From contig JAMKCH010011812.1 in the NCBI GenBank assembly GCA_023653785.1, positions 1 to 64,000 on the forward strand: 64,000 bases of DNA. The letters are read 5' to 3'. A program made the position numbers and the translations under genes. This DNA is from Ophioderma brevispina (Eukaryota > Echinodermata > Ophiuroidea > Amphilepidida > Ophiodermatidae). The notes below the pieces were generated by a model. That model saw nothing but the letters and a program-made list of their open reading frames with translations, ran no database searches and was not told the DNA's origin. This document shows, in pieces, positions 39,101 through 51,100 of the stretch (position 1 is its first letter; each line of letters starts with the position of its first letter).

Positions 39101-42100
39101 ACATGAAGGAAAATGGAAAAGAACTGACATGGAGAGTTGAACGATTTGTTAAAACTAATAACTCGTAAGAAATGCTTGCTTACCTTTTTAAATGTTGATA
39201 ACAACAATTTGTAAACTAGAATTTGGCGGTTCTCGGCTTTAATGCTCACTATATTAAAAGAATATAAGCTGTGGGCCGCTCCATAAAAAACTTAACATTT
39301 TAGTGACACATACACACATACATACACATACGGATTGCAAAGTGGTCCTGCCAGCTATGCTGGCGGCCCACAATTATTATTATCAACCTTAAAGGTAAAC
39401 TGATTCCTGTAATCAAAAGTTACAAGAACTAACTTTCTATTCCACGAGTGAATTTCCTGCAATACCTACAGAACCCCGTAACACTGACTGCATTCTTAAG
39501 TTTTAATATAATACACTCGTCCAAATAACCCAATTAGAATGGACCACACTTCTTGCCGAACTGAATCGAAACCGACAACTTAGAGTTTACTGCGCGGCAT
39601 CATAAATTTGACAGAAAAGCACTTGGCAAAAAGTCACAACACAGAGCTCCTAACCAAAACAGACCAATTAAACAATGGCAATAGGGTGCAGAAGTGTATA
39701 CTACAGACACCTCTGCAATCTTTACAGGGGTTGGCAAAGATGGGATGATGATGTGCAGACAGAAGTATTGGTGTTCAGAGGTCCTATTAGAAGCCAAATG
39801 ACAGATCCGCGCATACAAAAGTGGGTGTTACTGATGTTGCGGTAAGACAAGGACCCCACTAATGGCCAATCATTGTGTGCGTGAAGTACGCTTATACTAG
39901 TTTGTTATCTTATGTTATGCCTAGGACTACATGTATTTTGAAAGTATATACAAAGAGTTGCCATAGTATCTACTCCAGGACACCAACATTTATGTCCAAC
40001 TAATTATACAATTGTGGGCTTAAAAGTTGAGCCGTTTTGCTTTCTGGGTATCATCATTCATACCCAGATATCAATAGGCTCCATTTCTCAAACTCAATAT
40101 AGGGTTTATGATTCCTAACAAGAAAACAGTGGGTCAATACATGAATCACTGAACTATGCCCAGAGCACTGAGACTATGAATACATTACACATAGGTTATT
40201 GGTTCAATTCCTGGGAATGCACCTGAACCCTTACAATCTACCTTATCACCAGAACCAAGTGAGGACAGTAACAGTAACCCACATGTGTTACCTTTTTGGG
40301 CTTTACACAAATTACATCACCAGAAAACCCGCATGCCGAAACAGTCCTGCAATAACTCTATTGTCTCCAGCCCATTAACACGGACGTGATGAGGCCTGCA
40401 ATTGCAAAAAATTTACTGATAGTCATAAATCACGGAAGCTATCTTTACTTGCCAAAATATTTAATTCTTCTCGCACTCTCCGTAACCTGACAATCCACAC
40501 AAAATTTGCCGAGTCCAACACTGTTGGCTTTGTTTGAGCAACGTCCCTCTTTTGTGGCATGCTTCAAAGCATACCTCTTGTTGCTGTTACATCAACCAAT
40601 TTCTATTCATTTCATGTCCATCATTTGGAAACATGCATTGTTGTTATCTATTGCATTTTTTGCTTCAAAGAGATAAAAGAATCTAACATTATCAGACTAA
40701 ATTGGAATGCCAATTTTCTATCACCCCCACTTCCATGATTTATCATTCTATATTTCAGTACATTTGTCTTCCATCCTTGTTTAGACTTTTGGATGCAGAG
40801 GCATTCTAAAAGCCTAGTTAGCCTGTTCGTGACCCTTCAAAACTGCCGCTACAAAGACTATCGGAACTTCTAAGAAATATCACAGAACACAACATTTCCT
40901 TTTGTAATCATGCATTTTAGTTTCCAGTTATCCCCCATCATGCATTGCAAAACATGTGCTAACCATCATGCATCACTGCACCAAGTAATTTGCATTTACT
41001 ATAACAAATAATAAAATAAGACAAGCCACTAACATTTCAAATCAGTGGGTCCAAAGTTTTAACTTTAACATTATGGTGCTATGGACACTTGGCCATTAGT
41101 TTGTCACAGGCTGTTTTGGCCTAAGGCCTAATTTTCTATTCTGGATACAATGCACGGTAGGTGGCAATCACTTGCTTTTTGTTCTACAACTGAAAGTGAA
41201 AATACACATACATCCCTTTGGAGAAGTTTACAGCTACAAAAATAAGAAGATTCGTCATACTCGGGAGCCCTACAGCCAGAATGCAAACTGCAACATGCTT
41301 TGTCATCGATAGCATTCACAGTTGTTCTTATTGGGATCCACCCATTAAGTTTGAGGCCTGCTAATTAAGCCTAATGTATATCTAGTGTAAACTTAGTAGA
41401 GTGAGTGTTGTTTTAAGTCTGATTCAGCAATGCACACAGTTAATACGGACACTTATGGCCAGGTGGGTCTAGCAGTTAACCGTTAGCTTTAAGTTGTGGC
41501 ACAGTTCAGTGCTGTAGGACTTTAGTAATATAATACCTTAGTCACTGGTCATTCAGCCTTCAGTCTAGTTTAATATACCCCATCCACATCCCTATATTGA
41601 CACACCAACATAAAAGTGAATGCAAAGTTACAAAAGTTTCTTTCTCCTTGCAAAGCTGTATTAGCTACATGACAGGTTTTAATAACACAAACTTTGCAAT
41701 CTGACACGATATCATCCAATACCCGGAAATTGGGACAAAATGCCAGCCAACAAGTGTCCAACAGCCGCACTGGGACTAAACAGAGTGTAGCTTCCAATAT
41801 GCCAGACTTACTTGACAGTTAGTCCACACAGGATGTTACACCAATCCCATAATGCATGAGGAAATTGCACTCTGACAAGCAGGGCTGTAAAAAATGCAAA
41901 ATTTCCGGCGAATATGATCAAAATTTCCCTCTAAGATAGCAAAATTTCCAAGATTTCAAAATTTCCCTTTAATTCTTATGTATTTCTTTATTTTAAGGTC
42001 AAAAATTCCCCTCCAAATAGCAAAATTTCCCGGGAATGACATTCCCAAATTCCCCACTTTTTCCAGGCATGCTGACAAGGTCATGTGATGCAATGCTGAG

Positions 42101-45100
42101 ACTAGCCAAACACACAAACCCCAGACTATTAGTAGAGAAAAAGAATGTGCAACATGACCTTTGTCTTGTGGAATTTGAGAGTTCTTAACCATTTCCCCTC
42201 CCCCAATAACTGATATGTGTAAAGTACAGTAAGTATTTTGTTCAGTGCAATGCATTCTGGGATTGGTCTAAACTAGCCTCTGGTCAGTCCCTATCTGTTT
42301 TCAGTATTCTGACAGTGACGATCCTATAATACATGCGAGAGGGGACAGCAAAAGAAGGACCCACCACTATGATAGTGAATCTAGTAATCCGAGTATGCTT
42401 ACTCAAAATGCGAGCTACAGCTGCTGCAGTTGCCATCTCATGATGCGCTCTTCCAGCCTGTAGCTTAGGCATTACCTAAAGACCCAACTGCATCATCCAA
42501 CATGAAGAATGAGAAAGCTCTCTTTGGAGTGAGTGGGAAGAGGTTGCTGCTATTGGCTGCACTGTTTGTTTTCACAGGGAATGAAGCATGGAGGACACTG
42601 AGTGAGGATGTTGGCACACAACAAAATGACAAAATAATGATCAGTCTCATAAGCGTGCCATGGACGGCTAGCACGCTAGAGTGTAAAAATAGTGAGACTG
42701 TAAGAGGCTATTTTAATGGCAAAGATTACCGTGCTACTGAATGATATATTGTAACCAAAATTATTTTGAATGTGTGATATATTCTGATGAATGTTTATGA
42801 TTCTGACATTAAAAATGGCAGCTAAATGTCCACTCTGTTGCCTTTAGCATTAAGATGCAATTGTACCTACATGCATGCACAGCACTCGCATATACACGCA
42901 AATATTCCACAAACATGCACACACACACTTTACACCCCATACCCACACTGTATAACATTGCAAACACAAACTTGTACACACGACACACACAGTACACCCA
43001 CGCATACCATACTTTCCAGCATCTGACAGTGTGACAACCAATATAAAGTTACAGCGAATGGCAGGAGCAGAAACTCAACCCATCCCGAGTATTTGCTACA
43101 TGCACAAAAAATTGCAACAATTCTGCTACATCGGGTCACTTGACCACCGGGAGCCAATCATGCAAATTAATTGGAATTTAATTGTAGCTCTTTAAATCAC
43201 TATGCATCGCTCAACCCCTACAACAGATGAACTATCCTCCTAGTAGGGTACGGTTCACCACAGCACTGCCCCTACTGGCTTTTATATTGTTTTTCGTTAA
43301 TAACAATGTGTAAGAATGCACAATTTTGTCGTAACTTAACGACCCCATGGAACCTCACTCCCGCAGTCTGTCCTTGGAGTTGGACACCACCAGTGACAAA
43401 GAGTGCAATTTCAAAGCCGCATCTGATTCCGTAAAGAAACTGTCGATAATTACAAAACTTGACAGCATCCAACGGAGGGTGGGGAGGCAACAATAATTAG
43501 TGCCAGCTACCTTTAAGATGACGATTGTTGTTTCCGCAGCTAAGACACCTGTTCACTTCACAGTTACCAAAACTGTGTGACATCCTGGTGCAAGCTATGA
43601 TAATATTCAACCAACATTTTTAACCCTTCACATGAATGCTGCATGGTTTGTGCAATATGACACGCTTCTGACATGACAAAAATAGGTCCATGGTTTAGGA
43701 ACTGATTTGATGCACATTTATTTACTGACCTGATTAAGTGCATTCTCTGGACCAGATAAGAGCCATCTAAAAATACTGGCACATCTGTGGGGTCTTAACA
43801 GAGAAAAGCAGAAACACAAATCTGGGAACTTTACACGGTTCCATAACATTTGCTGTCGATACCTGCTCTCACCGAAATTGACATCCAAAAATATCACCGG
43901 TTTCCAAATGATGCATACCGTGGAATGCATGTTCAAAACATCATCGGACGATAGCAACCATGCCATCCGTCTACGACTGATCTCTCCACCAGATCTCGGA
44001 ATACCGACACGTGCCGTTTTCTGTGTTTCGGAACACTTGGGCCAATTGATCTTGATTGCAGTCACATCAGCATCATGTAGGCTTAATGGTTTTCAACAAA
44101 AATGATTACTTGTAACCTATCAAACAGCTAACCTTTTAAATGGTCTCTTCACACAAACAAACTGATTAAACATACGGACGGTAAAGAGTAAGCCATGGAG
44201 TTCTATGTGCAATTATTTCCCCTCTCTGCCTTCCTATACCTCATGCACTGCTTTTACACCTCCAAGAAACATATGGCAGCCGACACGACATAATAAATGC
44301 GACCAACATGATTTCACAATGTGGACTTATAATTATCACCACAACAGTAAAATCTTGGCTGCCTTTTGAGCACAAATCCTTGTACACACAGTGCCGGTAT
44401 TACCATTAATTCGGAACATGGACTAATAATCACCATCGCAACATAGTTATTTACAAAGTCCTGCTGCCTCTCAAGTTGGCAAATCTGGGTGCACGGAGCG
44501 CATATCATTTAAGACCGAACAACTGTTGTGGTTGCCTCAGTTACCACCCTACTTCAACAGTTAGCCAACTGCTGTTACTGTTTGGCACCAATTTACTAGA
44601 CTACAGTTAGGTTAATCACAAAAAACTCATTCTCCCCATACTAAGTTTGCCTCTCTGTATTACCACTGATGGGAAGTGTGCACCTAGCCCCCTGGGTATG
44701 AGGATACGACTCCTGTTAGCCCAGTAAACCTTGCCCGCCATGTACAGGTGAAGTTCAACATTCAGTGTATGATGTTCATTAACATAACACATCAATTCAT
44801 GTTGGGATTGATTTAACCCATACTGCGAGCAAATAAGGTTGATTCAGTATCATTAATTCATGACCATGAATATCAATTTTAGGTTTTACATTTGTTGCTG
44901 TGTTTTAAATTCAAGAGATAGAATGAATTATTTACAAAGAAATGAACATTGAAAGGGCATTACCCAAGCCTTAACCTCGACCTCGCTGTTTAATAATATA
45001 AAATCATATACCTCAACACTGTATGTTCTTATATCATCGTGAAATATTTGGCGACTTATTCCCCATATGATGCTGCTGCTACAAGGAAAAATTGGGCTGC

Positions 45101-48100
45101 TTACAGTTCCTGGAAATTACTTTTACGGCAATGTACAGTCTATTGTAATTCACACAATTACCACTGAGGTTAAATGCCAGATTTAAATGAAATTTTGGAA
45201 TTAAGGCATAGTGGAGATGGCCTTTAAATATGAAACAAAATTATATGTTGTAAATTTCATCTGATGACTAGGGCTTGGATTTTAGTGTCTTTCACAGCTT
45301 TGTTGCTTAAATTTTCAGGCACATTACTGGTGAAAATTATCACATAGGTCTCAATCATACATAAAAATCTAAATGGAGAGATGCGTATGGAAGACTGTGC
45401 TCAAGTGAGTAGTGAGTTGAGAACAAAATTTGAAGAGTTGTGGGGTGAGTTGAGTAAGTTGTGACTGTTGTAGTTGCAACAGCTATAGCTGATTGAGAGT
45501 GGACCTATGTCACATTGCGGTGAAAACAAAGGGGGAATCTCCGAATCGTGGTGAAAACTGCGCAAATTGTGTCTTTAGATTCACTGCACATTGCATGACA
45601 CAATGCGTGCAGCGCGCATCGAGATACATGAGTTGTTGCTGGGCAGATTTTGAGAAACCCCTTGAACTATTGTAAGTGTTTACAAAATGAGTTTTAGAGA
45701 AGCTGAGGAGAGTGAGCTGTGGGTGATTATATTGTTTTAGCTATTGAAGGTGTTTATGGAGCGAAAAAAGTTGAGTGAGTTAAAATTGTTATGGTTGTCG
45801 TACTGCAATAGCTAAACAACCAGAACTCACCCCAGAACTCTTTCTATAGTATTAAGTACAAAAGAAATTCTTTCTATAACTTGAACTCTCACCATAATTC
45901 GCTCCACACTCACCCATGCACAACACACCAATGCAAAATCTGCCATCTGACAATCCCCACCACAGGTCTGGAAAATTTCCAATACCTAGTGAATAACATC
46001 ACAAAGTACAAAACAACTTCCTAACTATCCCCACCTTCCCATTACATAACAGCATCTTATGGGCCGCCAATTGTCATGCATTACGGCCACGTAAATTATA
46101 CCATCCAAAAGTTAACTGTTTCTTCTACTCTACCTAATGCTGTATGACAGCATTATGGCAGCCATTTTGTATAAACAAAGCACGGGTTTTTGAGGGAGTG
46201 CACATGGCGATGTGTATACACTCAAATCAGTGCATTATAAACAATATGTCCTTTCCCCTTTCTTTCCTAACTGATGATAGTGATGATGGCCTATTGAATA
46301 TTGGACTTCCTAAAACCAAAAAAAGGTTTTTAGTCACAACCCCACTTTATTTTAATCTCTTCAAATAATTCTTCATAACTGAGCAAACTTCTTCTTGCAT
46401 TCTTCTATCTTCCCATTGCAATAATATGTAAAGAAACGTGATAGCACTGCAATTAGAGAGAAATCTTCCTGATTGTAATTTGGAACAATCATGGTATAGC
46501 TTCACTTTTGGTCTACTCCCCTCCCCCACCTCCAATTTTCAAATTGTTACCAAATTCTTAAATTCAAAACATAAGCAAATGAGAATCCCTCAGTGGGGGT
46601 AAGAATAAGCAGAAAAACACCCACTCCCAAGTGTGGGATTCTCATGTTAACCAGACAAGGAGCAATCGGTCATCCACAACAAAACTTCCAAAAGAATACA
46701 TCCCATCTACAATTGGATCTTGCCCAATTTGTAGGCATCCAGAACTCAGAACATTCCTCCATGCAGATCATGCAGAGGAACACCGAACCTGCAAGTGATG
46801 ACCAACTCTTAACTAAAGTTAACTTGTAACATATCCTACCCGGGCACCCCTCAGGGGCTAGACTGATTCGACTTCTTGCCACCTCTATAAATGTAGCAAT
46901 CGGATGTGAATAGATTATTCAGAACTGGAATGTCTCGCTACAGATGAGGTTCTCAATGAAAGACGAGTTGTGGCAACATGGAAAAAAGTGTTCACTAAGA
47001 AATTTGCTGGTTCAACTAGAGTACAAATACCATAGCTAAGTTACATAAAATGCCTCACTGATGATCGTCTTCTATCGATACTTTCATTTCGTTTGCTATT
47101 GTCATTTTTCATCTTCTCCAAAATAAAAATTCTTTGGTTTTTCTCTTATTCTTGACTATTCTAGATTATTAGAATTCTGCTTGTTTGTTCGCTTGCTTGC
47201 TTGCAAATTTGCATTTGTTTTTCATACACAAAAAAGGTTATCCATAAACCACAGAAAGCAGGGAAATGACAGTAAGAACAATACAATCTATTTTTGCACA
47301 CCTTCTCTTGAATTTCAACAATTTGTTACATAAAAAGTGGCTAAGTACTGTAAGTGTAGATGTCTTATCCACTGTACACAAGATGTCCAGCGAACACAAA
47401 CATGAAGATGTACAAAACCTAGTCACTTTAGCAACTGTAGTCGAAATCAAACTACAGTCCAAGAGCTGCAGCAAAGTCACCTTTCCTCATGGTAAAGTTG
47501 GAATGACTAATCTTCGATTTCAAGTTATCTTTACGCACTCCAAAATGTACTTCAGTGGCAATCTCTGCCAGCAATGAGAATGAAAATTGCAACATTTTGC
47601 AGTAGCCACTCACCTTGCTCTTTGTAACCTCTGACTCTGTTCATGAAAAGCTGGGGGTGTCTTCAGAGCTGTTGGATTCAAGAAAAACAAACAAAAACTT
47701 TCAATCGTAAATAGAGCATACGCTTGATATGAATAGAACTACTGGTCACTGTGGGTGATGTACTGTACATGCGCTCACTTGGCATAGATTCAAAGGCTTG
47801 CTACTACATGTACCTTACTCACTAGGGTTGCATAGACATCGTTCCACAGGTCAACAAATTACGAATGCCATCTTAATGCCATTCAATTTTTTTGTACACT
47901 GGAGATAAAAAAATATAATTTTTGGCTCACTTGGCATAGATTCAAAGGCTTGCTACTACATGTACCTTACTCACTATGGTTGCATTGACATCGTTCCACA
48001 AGGTCAACAAATTACGGATGCCATCTTAATGCCATTCAATTTTTTTGTACACTGGAGATAAAAAAATATAATTTTTAAAAAGCTTTTCTGATACCCTGGT

Positions 48101-51100
48101 ATGATAACCTGCTTTGAATAAGAAAAAGTTGCCTGTGGATGAGTTTGGTGGCTTCATTCAGCCAACTGACCAATCAAATTCTTTGAATGTATGACATCAC
48201 ATCACACTGTTGACCTGATTGGATAAACAGATCAGGCCAGCTGGCCATTACCCTTGCGACTACAATAATACAGCTTTCCTCTCATTCACAACCCATTGAT
48301 AATGGGCTACAAAATTGCTATCTAATGAAGATGGAGGGTATAAGAACTCTTGAGGTATCCTGTACTCATTACAGTTTCAGAAAGACCCCCTGCCAAGTCC
48401 GATGCATCTCAAACTGAGCATATGTAAACAACAATCTTTGTAAACTCACTTGATTCAGGCAACTTCAGACAGAGTGATATATTGAGATCCATTTGGAGAA
48501 TGCCTTGTAAAGCATAAATTTAACAATAGCTGGTGGAAATAAACAATGGCCGGGTTGCAACATCAAGGAGGATGTATGCAGAAGCAACATGTAGGCTGTA
48601 GAATTCCAGGTTCCCCTCCCTGTGCAATTTACCTCCTCCTCCTCTTCCTCCTCCTAACATGACAGTATGCTACTGGTGCTAACTAACAAATGGGGCATGC
48701 TGAGTGGGGCAGACCCTTTTATCCCTATAACTCAATTTTGGAAACCTCTAGAACCCATTTAATCTCCCCCATCTATGGAGTTTGCTGGAAAAAGGGGTAG
48801 TGTCCATCAATTCGGTTGTGCCAAATATAGGTAGGTGCAGATGACGTAGTGGATGGCCAGAACCATCAATGTACATTTTATTATTGTTATGTATCAAGTT
48901 GCTTGATGTCATTGCGGTAAGTTTAGTGAATGACATCACTTGCAGAGCAATTGAGCGGCCGGGCTGGCCATCCTCGGCCCGACTGTAGTGAAGATGCCAC
49001 TCGGTATAATCTCATCGCCTAACCTAAGATGCCACTCTGTGCAGTCAAACTACTCTCAACGTGACGAGGCGGTGTTGGGTAAGAGACGGGAGGACTGGTG
49101 GAGGTCTGCCAGGTCTGAGTAATGACGTCAAGAGATAGCTTGTATCGGATAGCACATCTAGTGCTGAATGGATGCAACAGAAATGGGTCAGACCTTTGAG
49201 GCATCGGGCTGGCAAACAACATCCAGATGCTAACGCAGAGCTGGGGAAGACATGCAAAGAATGCAAGACGTCACACACGTACCAATCCCATCATGCAGTG
49301 TTCCATCAAAGCAGTCCATTTCCTCTGTATTATTTTGCCGAGGGCATGTCCTCTGTGGTCCACACATCCCCAAGGAGTATCTACACAGAAATCTGGTGGA
49401 CAGACACAGTGAAGATTGGCTATTTTGAGAGAATACCGGGAGAAGTTTGTCATCTTTTTCTCCACTTCAAAATTTGACTTGTTTTACACCCATGCAGTAC
49501 TGAACGTTGTGTGGAGTTGGGACACAACTGGGACGATCTTTCTTCTCTGGACAATATTCAAAATTGGAATATTAGAGAAACACATACGTGTATGCTTCCT
49601 TGCAGCTTAACAAGCAAAAGCCCGACTCAACGTCAAAATTTTATTTGCCCCAGATAACAGTCATGCAGCAAGATGACATCACAAGTTCATCAGTGATGAA
49701 CAAATGTAGATCAAGTTCATCAGTGATTACAAGGTTGACAAGTTCATCATGATGAACAAATTGTAGATGTCACGATCTAAAACAAGGGCACTTCAATGAC
49801 TGCATCGTTCAAGAGTAACATTTCTATCCATCCCGGTCGCAAAACTTTGTTGAGCACACTATCCTTTTTTTTTTTTTGAGGAAGGGGATGGGCTTGTAAC
49901 TTGTGAAACCTGTCTCTCCCGGAATGTGGCTAATATTGCTTTTGCACATCCAGAGCATTTCCACACCACCTCTACTGTCTAACTACCACCGCATCATCAC
50001 AGCGATCACACCAACATCATCACATTTGTTCAATGGCTGATGGCCGAACTTGCATGGTGGAAAAATGTGTGCAATGTGCCCATGACTTTTGTCTGGTCTA
50101 ATTTGAATTTACTGGCCAATTTCCTCCGTACCTCCCCCTCTATAATCGCAAGGAGCAAATTCGGCCCATAAAATCACGATAAAAGATGGCACTCCCATGC
50201 CATTTTCCTCAAGAGAATCACAAATCAAAAGACGGGAGCATAACTTTGCTGCTGTCTCTGGTGGATCAATGGATCAATGCGAAAATCAGTTTATTTTTTT
50301 GACAATTTGTATAACTTGATTACTTAAAAGCAACGCAGGTCTTTCTTTCGGAATAGATTTTTTGGCGGCTCTTAGAAGATTTTATCTGTGAAGTTTGTTT
50401 ATGTGAAATTTTGGTTTTGTTTCTTTTAACAGGCTTGATACAAGGTTATTTATGAAAGATTTTTTAAATGTTCACCATTTGTGTGAGATTATCCCTGGTT
50501 TTACTTAAAAATACTTTATATAACAAAAAGTCACTCTCCTCACTCAACTCGATTCTGTAACTTTTTCCATAACCAACACTACCAATCTCAATCACATAAA
50601 TTTTATCCTGTGAAAATGAAAAGCCTTGTGATGCAAACTTTACCATGTGACCTCCCCGTCCCGACCATCAAAGATAACCCTTTTTCACAGTTTTGTCCTT
50701 TAACCAACGACCACGACCTCAACCAATCCAAACATTATGTTTGTTAAACAAAGTGCCTTCTGGTTCTTAGGTAAAACAACTAAAAACAAAAACATTGATA
50801 ACTTAGGCCTGTGATAACTGATGCTACTACCATCAAATCATGGCAACTCTACCGCAACGACACACCATTACCGCTTCTCGTTTCTTTACACCTGTCATAG
50901 CATAGTCCATTATTACGAGACCTTTGCTATCTCCTGCCTGCTCAATAACACAGAGCGGAGGTCTAGCATGCACGCGCCAGTCACTTGAACCTGGCCAACT
51001 CTTGCGTACCTAGTCAACTCGGCAAATAAAATAACAAACAGCATCTAGGGAGTGATAAGCTGGTAGTGGCACTTAGTTGAGGCTGTTAAATAGGAGCATT

